Assembly (NCBI GenBank): GCA_945862145.1
Contig: CAMAXE010000022.1
Location: 1 to 64,000 of the forward strand
Origin: Klebsiella pneumoniae
GTDB taxonomy: Bacteria > Pseudomonadota > Gammaproteobacteria > Pseudomonadales > UBA5518
Length of the DNA stretch: 64,000 nt
Direction of reading: 5' to 3'
Under the pieces are notes generated by a model. That model made no database searches and was not told where the DNA came from. It saw nothing but the letters and a program-made list of their open reading frames with translations. The first letter of the stretch is position 1, and every line of letters begins with the position of its first letter. Positions 45,392 to 53,770 of this stretch are shown one piece after another. The position numbers and the translations under genes are program-made.

Positions 45392-46597
45392 ATGTACCCG
45401 GCCGAAGCACTGGCTCCCACCCGCGCCGCGGCAATGGCACGTATCGCCCGTGTACGCACCGCCACATATGCGCGTACGCGCAACCATATCGAGGGTTCGG
45501 TGACAGGGCTCTCGCCCTACCTGACGCACGGCGTAGTGACGCTGCGCGAGGTTCTCAGTGAACTGCTCGCACGCGAAGCGCTCTTGGTGGAGCACAAGCT
45601 GGTGTACGAGTTCGGCTGGCGCGAGTTCTTCCGCCACGCGTGGCATCACGAGGGAGATGGCATCCTGCAGTCCCTGCATCAGGGGCCACTCCCCGATGAC
45701 AGCTACGCCAGCGCCATGCCCCTCGATATCCGCGAGGCACGCAGCGGCGTGCCGGCGATCGACTGCGCCGTGCGCTCGCTCTACGCCACCGGAACACTGC
45801 ACAACCACGCCCGTATGTGGCTCGCCAGCTACGTGGTGCACCTGCGCAAGGTCCATTGGCGCGCGGGGGCAGACTGGCTGGTCGCGCACCTGCTCGATGG
45901 CGATCTCGCCAGCAACCATCTGAGCTGGCAATGGGTGGCTGGCACCGGCAGCCACAAACCGTATCTGTTCAACGCAGAGAACGTGGCACGTTACGCACCA
46001 CCCCAGTGGCACAGCGCAGGGTCGGTCATCGATCGCAGCTACGAGGAACTGGACCGCATCGCCCGCTCACCCGAGGCGAGTTTCACCGCCGGTAGCGATG
46101 ACTGCGCTCCGGGGCAGGAATTCACACCCGAGCCGCCACTCCACAAGAGCCCGCCCCCGGAACTCCGCATTCACGTACCCGACACCGCCGAGACAGAGCG
46201 CCTGAAGGGCAAGCACGTGTGGCTGGTGCACCCGTGGGCGCTGCGCGCGCCGCCGGCAGATCTACCGCAAGACACGGTGATCATCGGTGTCTATCCACGC
46301 GAGCACCACGAGGCCTGGCCGTGGCCTGCGGCGCGTTGGCGCTGGGTGGACGAGGCGATGGCCGCGGTGGCGCCGCAGCGCTGGTTTGTGGATGCACCGG
46401 GTCTTGCCACGGCACTCGATGGCGCTGCAAGCGTGCGCAGCGTCGACGACCCGCATATGACGCGCTGGTTGCAGCCCGTGGCGCAACTGGACGCCGCACC
46501 CGCCCTCTTCCCGCTGGTGGAGCGCCGCTGCACGAGCTTTTCCCAGTGGTGGACACGCGCGATCCGTGGTCTGCGCAACGCCGAGGATTTGTTGTGA
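45392..46597 (+). CDS. Photolyase/cryptochrome-like protein with FAD-binding domain first
   Basis: 401 residues. The N-terminal 225 residues match the helical FAD-binding half of DNA photolyases: GSVTGLSPYLTHGVV, YEFGWREFFRHAW, DCAVRSLYATGTLHNHARM, and SNHLSWQWVAGTGSHKPYLF. Normally this half follows an alpha/beta antenna domain, and none precedes it here. Instead a domain of about 130 residues follows (KHVWLVHPWALRAP, VIIGVYPREHHEAW, QRWFVDAPGL), which looks Rossmann-like and could be the alpha/beta half in swapped order. The TGA overlaps the next GTG. Repair, sensing or redox function cannot be decided from sequence. Confidence 0.8.
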   Translation: MYPAEALAPTRAAAMARIARVRTATYARTRNHIEGSVTGLSPYLTHGVVTLREVLSELLAREALLVEHKLVYEFGWREFFRHAWHHEGDGILQSLHQGPLPDDSYASAMPLDIREARSGVPAIDCAVRSLYATGTLHNHARMWLASYVVHLRKVHWRAGADWLVAHLLDGDLASNHLSWQWVAGTGSHKPYLFNAENVARYAPPQWHSAGSVIDRSYEELDRIARSPEASFTAGSDDCAPGQEFTPEPPLHKSPPPELRIHVPDTAETERLKGKHVWLVHPWALRAPPADLPQDTVIIGVYPREHHEAWPWPAARWRWVDEAMAAVAPQRWFVDAPGLATALDGAASVRSVDDPHMTRWLQPVAQLDAAPALFPLVERRCTSFSQWWTRAIRGLRNAEDLL

Positions 46598-47544
46598 GCC
46601 AGCCTGGTGCAGTCGAAACACTTACGGTGCTCTACGACGGCGGCTGCCCGCTGTGCCGACGTGAAATCGCTCATGTGAAGGGGCTCGCAGCAGGGCGCGA
46701 CGACAGCAGGCTGTGCTTCGTCGACATCAGCAGCGGTGCGAGCGCCGACGAGCGCTTCGCAGCCGAGCGCGCGACGCTTCTGGCACGCTTTCACGTGCAG
46801 AGACCCGACGGCTCCCGGCTCGACGGCGCTGCGGCGTTTGTGGCGATGTGGGAGCGCCTGCCCGGCTGGCGCTGGCTGGCGCGGCTGGCGCGCTTGCCAG
46901 GGATGCTCGTGGTGTTCGAGCAGGCCTACCGCGGTTTTCTGCACCTGCGGCCCGCTATGCAGGCCGTGGCACGCCGGCTGGAATCGATGCAGCGCGAAGA
47001 CACCGCTCACCATGTTCCGGGGCTCTCGACACACCTCGAGCGCGAACTGCGTTCCGATCACGCGGGCGAAACGGGCGCTGTCTGCATCTACCGCGGCATC
47101 GCGTCCGTAGCAGCATGGCGACATGACGGCGAATTGCTCGCCTTTGCACGCCGGCATGGCGATAGCGAAGCCGAGCATCTGCGGCTGGTAGAGGAGTGGC
47201 TGCCGCCGGCGCGCCGCAGCCGCCTGCTGGTGCCCTGGCGTATCGCGGGATGGTTGACCGGCGCGCTTCCGGCGTTGTTCGGGCGACGCTCCGTGTACGC
47301 AACCATCGCGGCGGTGGAAACCTTTGTGGATCAGCACTACCAGCAGCAGATCGAGCACGTGCAGCGGCACGGTGGCCCCGACGGCCTGCTGCCAGTGCTC
47401 CTGCGCTGCCAGACCGACGAACGTCATCACCGGGACGAGGCGGCTGCCCTTGCAGGCACGCCGATACCGATTGCATTGCGTGCATGGTGCGCGGTGGTTG
47501 GAACGGGGTCAGCGGTGGCCGTCGTGGTGGCACGGCGCATCTGA
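46594..47544 (+). CDS. DCC/DUF393 thiol-oxidoreductase fused to a COQ7-type di-iron hydroxylase
   Basis: 316 residues from GTG 46594, overlapping the previous stop (GTGA). Residues 1-125 are a DUF393 domain with YDGGCPLCRRE (Cys18, Cys21). Residues 145-316 match Coq7, the hydroxylase of demethoxyubiquinone: SDHAGETGAVCIYRG (Glu159), EAEHL (Glu192, His195), AAVETFVDQHY (Glu242) and DERHH (Glu276, His279). All di-iron ligands are present. The longer in-frame extension from 46219 is antisense-like to the photolyase gene. Ubiquinone synthesis is the likely role; the fused DCC domain is unusual. Confidence 0.88.
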   Translation: MSQPGAVETLTVLYDGGCPLCRREIAHVKGLAAGRDDSRLCFVDISSGASADERFAAERATLLARFHVQRPDGSRLDGAAAFVAMWERLPGWRWLARLARLPGMLVVFEQAYRGFLHLRPAMQAVARRLESMQREDTAHHVPGLSTHLERELRSDHAGETGAVCIYRGIASVAAWRHDGELLAFARRHGDSEAEHLRLVEEWLPPARRSRLLVPWRIAGWLTGALPALFGRRSVYATIAAVETFVDQHYQQQIEHVQRHGGPDGLLPVLLRCQTDERHHRDEAAALAGTPIPIALRAWCAVVGTGSAVAVVVARRI

Positions 47545-47600
47545 CACAACGCGCAAAGAACAGGCGCACCGCATGACAACGGTGCGCGAAACGGCTGACC

Positions 47601-48386
47601 TCAGGTCGGGCACCACCGGTAGAAGTCGATGCCGCACACTTCCTCGAATCCGAGCCTGGCGGCGATCGGTGCGGAGGTCGCGCGGTCGCCCTGCAACACC
47701 GCCGCGTCCTTGCCCATGGCGCGGGCAGCTCGCAGCCGTGCGGCCATCATCGCTGTGTAGATCCCGTGACCACGGTAATCGCTCAGCGTGGCGGCGCCTT
47801 GCATCACGGCGACACTGCTGCCCCGAGGCGAGAACATGCTGGAGACCGACACCGGGCCTTCGACACCGTCCAGAAACGCCAGATAGTGACCGCCACAATC
47901 GACCAGCGGGAACAAATCGCAGAAGACCTCGGACAAATCCTCGGGCAAGGGGTAGCCGGTTGTGTACAGGCGAACGACATCGTGTCGATCCGCGCTGGTC
48001 GCCGGTCGCACGGTCACGGCAGGATTGCATTTGATCTCACGGTTCAGGTCGGTCAACACCAGCCCGGCTTGTTCGATCAGCTTGCTGAATCCGGCGGCCT
48101 CGAGCCGGCTCACCAGATCGATCGGGGTGGATGACGGGTTGAGCCACCAGCCCACCTCGTGTTGGCGTTTGCCGAAGAAATCCTGCACCTGTGCTATGAC
48201 GGCGTCGGCATTTTCTTCGGTGAGAGTGGACATGCCGACCATGTTGCCGAACAGATGGGAAATGTTTGGCGTGGCGTGCACCCGAAGGCCCGGGAAACTC
48301 CGGACTTCCCAATGCCCGGGAAGTTCCGGGAACTCGAACATGCTGTTCTCGATGGCGTAGAGGATCTCTGTCTTGCTCGCGGTCAT
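47601..48386 (-). CDS. GNAT-family N-acetyltransferase
   Basis: 261 residues from ATG 48386. The acetyl-CoA loop is SDYRGHGIYTAMMAARLRAA (about 203-222), within the C-terminal GNAT fold that starts near TVRPATSADRHDVVRLY. The N-terminal 120 residues (WEVRSFPGLRVHATPN and WWLNPSSTPIDLVSRL) resemble a degraded first GNAT-like half. The acceptor is unknown. It converges on the DCC-COQ7 gene with a 56-bp gap. Confidence 0.82.
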   Translation of the reverse strand: MTASKTEILYAIENSMFEFPELPGHWEVRSFPGLRVHATPNISHLFGNMVGMSTLTEENADAVIAQVQDFFGKRQHEVGWWLNPSSTPIDLVSRLEAAGFSKLIEQAGLVLTDLNREIKCNPAVTVRPATSADRHDVVRLYTTGYPLPEDLSEVFCDLFPLVDCGGHYLAFLDGVEGPVSVSSMFSPRGSSVAVMQGAATLSDYRGHGIYTAMMAARLRAARAMGKDAAVLQGDRATSAPIAARLGFEEVCGIDFYRWCPT

Positions 48387-48691
48387 GTGGGCCTCGCTTT
48401 GGTTGTTAGAGCCTTGGCGGTCTTGCGATGTTCGCTCGACTGTGGCGGCTCGGGGCTGGGAAAATATCAAGGTCAGAATAAGTATCCGGCGTACTCCGCC
48501 CACCGCACAAGACCCGATCCAGACCCGGCCTCCGGGCCGCGAGCACACCCGTCCAGCGAAGCTGCGGATCGCGACCGGCAGCGCTGCAGAATCGCGTCGA
48601 GTGATTGCAGGACCGGGGGCTTGCCGGGGACACTGCGGCTACCATGGCCGCGCGCCCCTTCACACAACAAACGCTTCGGAGTCCACACCTG
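48387..48691. other. Divergent intergenic region
   Basis: About 305 bp between the acetyltransferase and the creatininase-like gene. It contains the short palindrome CCCGGCCTCCGGG. No promoter, RNA gene or coding frame I would defend is visible. Confidence 0.4.
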
Positions 48692-49597
48692 ATGCCGCAC
48701 CACCCCGCCACTCTCCTGCTCTGCCTTGCCTGCCTGTTGCTGCCCGCGCTCGTGCACGGGCAGGGCGACCCCGAAATGGACCCGCGCTCGATGGGCGGTG
48801 GTGACTGCACAAAGAATCCGCTGAACTGCCGCGACACGCCGAACCCGCTTCCGGCCACCGACACGGTATGGCTTGAGCAGATGACCTGGATGGACGTTCG
48901 CGACGCGCTCGCCGCGGGCAAGCGCAGCGTGCTCGTGCCCACCGGCGGGATCGAGCCGAACGGTCCGTGGGTGGCGCTCGGCAAGCACAACGTGATCCTG
49001 CAGGCGAACTGCGAGGCCATCGCCCGCCGGCTGGGGAATACTCTCTGCGCGCCGGTGATCAAGCACGTACCCGAGGGCGATATCGACCCGCCCTCGAGTC
49101 ATATGCGCACACCCGGCACGATCAGCCTGCGTGAGGACACCTTCCGCGCGCTGCTCACCGACACGGCAGACTCGCTGATTGCGGGAGGCTTCACCGAGGT
49201 GTTGTTCATCGGCGACAGCGGTGGCAATCAGGCGGGGCAACAGGCAGTGGCCGAGGCGCTCACGCGCAAATATGCAGGCCGCGCCCGCGTCTTCCAGGTC
49301 GCGGCCTACTACGACTACGACGCGGTGATCGCGCATATGGCTGGCAAAGGCCTCGTCGAGGGCGAACAGGAGAACCTCCACGATGACGCCTTCACCACTT
49401 TGAACATGTATGTGGTGGATCCCGGATCCCTGCGCTTCGCGGCGCGCCGGGAGGCAGGCAAAGCGCGCATCAACGGGGTGGATATCGCGGACGCGGCGCG
49501 CAATGCGCAACTGGGGCGGGAGATCGTGGCGTTCCGCGCGGCCTACACCGCGAAGGCGATCGCAGCAATACGTGCGGGTGCGAGTGGGAGTCAGTAA
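48692..49597 (+). CDS. Secreted creatininase-family-like protein with altered metal ligands
   Basis: 301 residues from ATG 48692, ten bases after GGAG. A signal peptide (TLLLCLACLLLPALVHG) implies export. The fold signature is clear: VPTGGIEPNGPWVALGKHN, then PPSSHMRTPGTISL and LFIGDSGGNQ. The canonical metal residues differ. In IE-x-HGPHLPLGTD the His is Asn and the Asp is His, and the NGHGGN histidine is Ser (GDSGGN). The protein may bind another metal or none. A creatinine amidohydrolase function should therefore not be assumed. It converges on the DUF917 gene. Confidence 0.78.
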   Translation: MPHHPATLLLCLACLLLPALVHGQGDPEMDPRSMGGGDCTKNPLNCRDTPNPLPATDTVWLEQMTWMDVRDALAAGKRSVLVPTGGIEPNGPWVALGKHNVILQANCEAIARRLGNTLCAPVIKHVPEGDIDPPSSHMRTPGTISLREDTFRALLTDTADSLIAGGFTEVLFIGDSGGNQAGQQAVAEALTRKYAGRARVFQVAAYYDYDAVIAHMAGKGLVEGEQENLHDDAFTTLNMYVVDPGSLRFAARREAGKARINGVDIADAARNAQLGREIVAFRAAYTAKAIAAIRAGASGSQ

Positions 49598-49675
49598 AGA
49601 CGCTTATCGCTTTGCTACCGGTCGGGCAGGGCACTGCGCGCTTACCCCGCGAATTCACGCCCACACCTGAACTGC

Positions 49676-50908
49676 TCAGAGGGGTCGGTACGCCTCCGCA
49701 AGCCCGAAGTGCGCCGGCCCGAATACGCGTAACCCGGCCGGCGTACGCCAAAGCGCGGGCGCTGGAAAACCCAGCACCGTCACCAGCCGCCCCGGCTCGA
49801 ACTCCGGGTTGGCGATCGCTACCGCTGTGCCCGAATCCACCACGGAGATCAGATCCGGCGGCAGGACACTCACCGCGTCGTCCTTCCACGCCACGATGTT
49901 TTCGTTCTTGAAGCGGATGCGATAACGACTGGCCGCAAACTCACCGCGCCCCGCGATCAGCACCTCGCCGACGAGGAATCCGGCCTCGTCACGCCACGGG
50001 CATTCCAGCACCGCCCCCTGGAACAAACGATAGCCCGGCACCGTCGCCAGCAATGCCGCCACGGGATCCGTGCCCGCTGCCACGGACTGGCGTACCGCCT
50101 GACCCAAGGCACGCGCCTTGGAGATCGTGCCAACGATCAGCGCGCCCGAGCGGCGGATCTCCAGACCCGACAAGGCCGCATCCGTGACGCCGAGATCACC
50201 CGCGCTGGCCACCGATAGCGCCCGCAGCAAATCCTCGATTCTGGAATCGCGGGCAACTTTTTCAAGAATCAGCGAGTCGCCGAAAGCACTCACCGCAGCC
50301 AGTGGCAAGTTAGACAGCCCTGCGACAAGTACGGAGTCCTGGGTCGCCTCCGGTGTTGCGCGGCCGACACGATCCGCATCGAGCAGCGGGATGCCGAGCC
50401 GCGCCGCTGTCGATAATGCAGCAGCCGTGCTCCACGGTCCCAGTTCGCCTGCCACCACCGCCACGAAGGATCGATTGAGAAAACGGCTCAATCGCCGGAA
50501 AGAGGCTTCCACGTTATCCTCTTTGGCCCGCGGCAAGCCGGCGAAGCGCGCGCGATCTTCATCACTCTGTGGTGCGAGGCTGCCTATCCCGTAAGGCGAC
50601 GCAACCCACTCGTCATCTCCCAACTCGGCAACCGGCAGCAAGCGGAACGCCCGTCCGGTCTCGAGCTCGGCGCTTACTCTGGCCAGGCCCTCAGCGTATT
50701 TGCCTCCGCCGCCACAGCCAAGAACCGCGCAGCCCGTCAGGATGTCCTCGATCGCAACCCTGTCGAGAAGAAGTTCACCACGGCGAGCCGGGGCCGATGC
50801 CCCGCCATCAGCGGCCCCCAAAGCGGGCACTGCCGATGCCCCCACACCGAGCAGCGCTGCGTTTTTGAGAAAACTCCGCCGGGAATCGTTAGCGTTCATG
50901 CGGCCCAT
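49676..50908 (-). CDS. Tat-exported DUF917 (S-methyl-thiohydantoin-desulfurase-like) protein
   Basis: 410 residues. NDSRRSFLKNAALLGVGAS is a consensus twin-arginine signal (SRRSFLK) and is followed by AVPALGA, so export in folded form is likely. The body shows AVLGCGGGGKYAEGLA, IPLLDADRVGRATPE and late FPAPALWRTPAGLRVFGP, the pattern of DUF917. Most members are cytoplasmic, so a Tat signal is unusual. Starts at 50908 and 50899 are both possible, with no decisive ribosome binding site. It may share a substrate class (small cyclic amides) with the convergent creatininase-like protein; this is inference. Confidence 0.78.
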   Translation of the reverse strand: MGRMNANDSRRSFLKNAALLGVGASAVPALGAADGGASAPARRGELLLDRVAIEDILTGCAVLGCGGGGKYAEGLARVSAELETGRAFRLLPVAELGDDEWVASPYGIGSLAPQSDEDRARFAGLPRAKEDNVEASFRRLSRFLNRSFVAVVAGELGPWSTAAALSTAARLGIPLLDADRVGRATPEATQDSVLVAGLSNLPLAAVSAFGDSLILEKVARDSRIEDLLRALSVASAGDLGVTDAALSGLEIRRSGALIVGTISKARALGQAVRQSVAAGTDPVAALLATVPGYRLFQGAVLECPWRDEAGFLVGEVLIAGRGEFAASRYRIRFKNENIVAWKDDAVSVLPPDLISVVDSGTAVAIANPEFEPGRLVTVLGFPAPALWRTPAGLRVFGPAHFGLAEAYRPL

Positions 50909-51053
50909 CGGGCAACCATCAGATGAGCCGCGCGGCGACCGATAATTGCTCCCTGAGGTGTATCAGCACGCATCTTTTCAAGCCTCCGTTTTTACCACAG
51001 CACTCTGCCTGATCGTTGGACCACGGCGCAGGTTGCGCGATATGAAATGATCG

Positions 51054-52142
51054 CTAGATCACATGCCTGTCGAAGAAATTCAAGACCAATTTCCACGACC
51101 AGGAAAGACTGTAGGTGTGGCCCATTTTCGCGCGGCAATCGAGCACCTTGGGCCAGCCGCTGACGTTCGAACAGTAGGTGCGGCAGTCGGTCTTGGCGTT
51201 ACGGTCGTCGAATGCCACGGCCGTTGACAGCCCACAACCGTTTGCCTGTGCCCAGCTCCGGGTGATGGCGGTTGCTCCGGTGTAGTAGAAGCGGTCGCTG
51301 CCGTTGGAGGTGGTTGTGTAGGAGGGGTTTTCCCAAGCGCCCGGCGGCACCGTGGTGTCCATGGTGCCGGTGATCACGAGTACCGGCATGTCGACGCGCC
51401 GGCCCTGTGCGTCGGTTTTTCCCTGTGCGCGCAGATAGGCCCGGTGGGGCAGGCCGATCAACGGCGCTATGGCCCGGAAGATCTGTGCGCTGGCGGGATT
51501 TTGCCCCAGCTCCCACGTCAACATGCCGCCGTTGGAACCGCCGGCTGCGTAGATCCTGCCGGCATCCACGCACATGCTGCTCTTGATGCGTTCCACCAGC
51601 GCCACGGCGAAGGCCACGTCGTCTGCCTGGCAGTGCGTCCAGGAACAGGTGTTCCCGGCAATCGCGGGCGTCACCTTGCACGAGGGATAGCGGTAATCAG
51701 GTGTCTTCGTGGTATCGCAGATCGCGTTGGTGTCCCCGGGAATCCCGCTGACGCCATCGCCATCGAGTCCGGTCGCAGAGCCACTGAAGGTCCAGGAATT
51801 GTTGCTGGCATCTGGCGAGCCAGACCCAATGCCGCGCGGCGCCACCACAATGTAGCCCCGCTGGTTGGCGAGCGAGGTGACGCTGGTGCTTCCGAGAAAC
51901 TCGTTCTCATTGCCGCCCCAGCCGTGAAACACCGCCACGAGTGGCGCCGGCGTCGATGCGCGGTAGCCCGTAGGCACATGCAGCCGGTAGGTGCGCGTGA
52001 TGCCCTGGTCCACCATCGTGTAGCTGCCGCTTGCCAATGCGCTCTGGCCACACCCGGCGCTTGGAACAGCGGCATTCGCTGCCAGCGGGGCCGCGGCCAG
52101 CAGTATCGCGAGACAGATGCCTGTCGTCGTTGTCTGTGTCAT
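51054..52142 (-). CDS. Secreted PHB-depolymerase/feruloyl-esterase-type hydrolase
   Basis: 362 residues from ATG 52142, right after a GGAGGGG-type site. The signal peptide is CLAILLAAAPLAANA. The nucleophile is Ser203 in AAGGSNGGM. VFHGWGGNENEF and VVAPRGIGSGSPDASNNSW are LpqC-family stretches. The C-terminal VITGTMDTTVPPG carries the catalytic Asp, and AKMGHTYS the His. At least nine cysteines (for example PSCKV, NTCSWTHC, DCRTYC) imply disulfides. Likely substrates are polyesters or feruloyl or acetyl esters in the periplasm or outside. Confidence 0.87.
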   Translation of the reverse strand: MTQTTTTGICLAILLAAAPLAANAAVPSAGCGQSALASGSYTMVDQGITRTYRLHVPTGYRASTPAPLVAVFHGWGGNENEFLGSTSVTSLANQRGYIVVAPRGIGSGSPDASNNSWTFSGSATGLDGDGVSGIPGDTNAICDTTKTPDYRYPSCKVTPAIAGNTCSWTHCQADDVAFAVALVERIKSSMCVDAGRIYAAGGSNGGMLTWELGQNPASAQIFRAIAPLIGLPHRAYLRAQGKTDAQGRRVDMPVLVITGTMDTTVPPGAWENPSYTTTSNGSDRFYYTGATAITRSWAQANGCGLSTAVAFDDRNAKTDCRTYCSNVSGWPKVLDCRAKMGHTYSLSWSWKLVLNFFDRHVI

Positions 52143-52435
52143 GGCCCCTCCTGAATGTCTTGTATCCGCAGCGGGATCTTGCCGCGCGTGCGGACCGCCT
52201 CAGACAGGCGGTGCAAACGGAGGATAAAGCCCCTTCCCGAGCGAAGCCACCCTGACTGCGATTCGGGTGGCAAATGCGCTGCCCACGCGCGGGCGGTTGT
52301 CGCGGCGTCCGCCCCGGGGGTTCATGATTGGAAACCGGCGTGGCAACACCCATAATCGCGCCGGAAGCATGCCCCCGCAGGTCGGGGTCTGCGTATCGCG
52401 ACAGCCTCTATCACTCGCCCACCGGAGCTGGTCAA
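52143..52435. other. Divergent intergenic region, esterase / P450
   Basis: 293 bp between divergent starts. A short hairpin (CCGCCT 52195-52200 with AGGCGG 52206-52211) lies upstream of the esterase. An in-frame ATG at 52328 could extend the P450, but the added residues look non-coding. No promoter called. Confidence 0.4.
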
Positions 52436-53695
52436 TTGAATAAAAAAGTGGTTTTACCCGACCTGTTGTCGCCCGAACACATCGAATGCCCGTATCACCT
52501 CTACCAGCAACTGCACCGCGGCAGCGGCGTCGCCGAGGACCCGGCCGTCGGCGTCGTGGTGGCCGGTTACCGGGACTTGGTCGAACTGTCCAGAAACACC
52601 GCGTTGTTTTCATCGAGCATCAGTGAAGACGGCAAAGGGCCGCGCCACATGGGCGTGGGCAAGGAGCCCGTGCAGGCTGATGTGGAGGAGATCCTGGCGC
52701 TGGCGCATCCGCTGGAAAACGCCCTGTTTACCGCTGATCCGCCCGAGCACACGCGTCACCGCAAGCTGATCAGCAAGGCGCTCAGCCCGCGTCGGGTGCG
52801 CAAGCTCGAGCCGGCCATCCGCCAACTCGCCAACGAGCTGCTCGACGCGTTCATCGACGACGGCGAGGTGGACTTCTTGCCGCGTTTCGCGATTCCGCTG
52901 CCAGTGACGGTGATCGCTGACATCCTCGGCGTCGATCGCGCTGACATCGCGACATTCAAGCATTGGGGCGACCTGATGATCTCGGGCAACGTGGATGTGC
53001 TGAGCCACGAACGCCGGCGCGAGGTGGCACACGCGGTGGTCGCATTGCACCGGTACTTCGTGCCCCGTATCGAGCAGCGCAGGCTAGCGCCGACGGATGA
53101 TCTGCTGAGCGATATGGTGAATGCCGAAGTCGACGGCGAGGGGCGACTGTCCACCGCCGAATTGCTGCCCATCATCGACCAGGTGCTGCTCGCCGGCCAC
53201 GAGACCACCACCAATCTCATCGGCAACGCGATGCTGGTGCTGTTGCGTGATCCGGCATTGATGGCGCGGCTGCGCGCAAATCCGGGCCTGATCGAGGCGT
53301 TCGTTGAGGAAGCGCTGCGTTACGACCCGCCGATACAGTGCACCTACCGGCGCGCAACCGCCGACACCGATCTGCGCGGCGTGCCGGTCAGCGGCGGCGC
53401 CATGGTCGTTCCCCTGTGGGCGGCGGCGGGCCATGACCCGACGGTCTTCGAGCAGCCAGAGCGCTTCGACCCGGATCGCCCCAACGTGCGTCAGCACATG
53501 GGTTTCGGCTACGGCCCACACTTTTGCGCCGGCGCTGAACTGGCGCGGCTGGAAGCGCGGATTGCCTTCGAAACCCTGCTGCAAAGGCTGGATGACATCG
53601 AACTCGACGAGCAGGCAAGTGACCTTGGCCATCTGCCGAGTTTTGCGGCCCGCGGCTACCGTCGTGTGATGCTGCGTTTCAGCAAGCGCGCATGA
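52436..53695 (+). CDS. Cytochrome P450
   Basis: 419 residues from TTG 52436, nine bases behind GGAG. Heme Cys364 lies in FGYGPHFCAG. The I-helix motif is LLAGHETTTN and the ExxR motif is EEALRYDPP. The acid-alcohol pair (E-T in HETTT) is intact, unlike the P450 at 32449-33687. The order of helices and 419-residue length fit bacterial CYP105/107-like soluble enzymes. No redox partner is beside it. It is downstream of the divergent esterase; the substrate is unknown. Confidence 0.91.
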   Translation: MNKKVVLPDLLSPEHIECPYHLYQQLHRGSGVAEDPAVGVVVAGYRDLVELSRNTALFSSSISEDGKGPRHMGVGKEPVQADVEEILALAHPLENALFTADPPEHTRHRKLISKALSPRRVRKLEPAIRQLANELLDAFIDDGEVDFLPRFAIPLPVTVIADILGVDRADIATFKHWGDLMISGNVDVLSHERRREVAHAVVALHRYFVPRIEQRRLAPTDDLLSDMVNAEVDGEGRLSTAELLPIIDQVLLAGHETTTNLIGNAMLVLLRDPALMARLRANPGLIEAFVEEALRYDPPIQCTYRRATADTDLRGVPVSGGAMVVPLWAAAGHDPTVFEQPERFDPDRPNVRQHMGFGYGPHFCAGAELARLEARIAFETLLQRLDDIELDEQASDLGHLPSFAARGYRRVMLRFSKRA

Positions 53696-53770
53696 AATTC
53701 GGGGAGGATCAGCGCCTCCCCATGCACATCCAGGCCGCCAAGCCCGCGCTGGGCCGAGCCGTACGCATTT

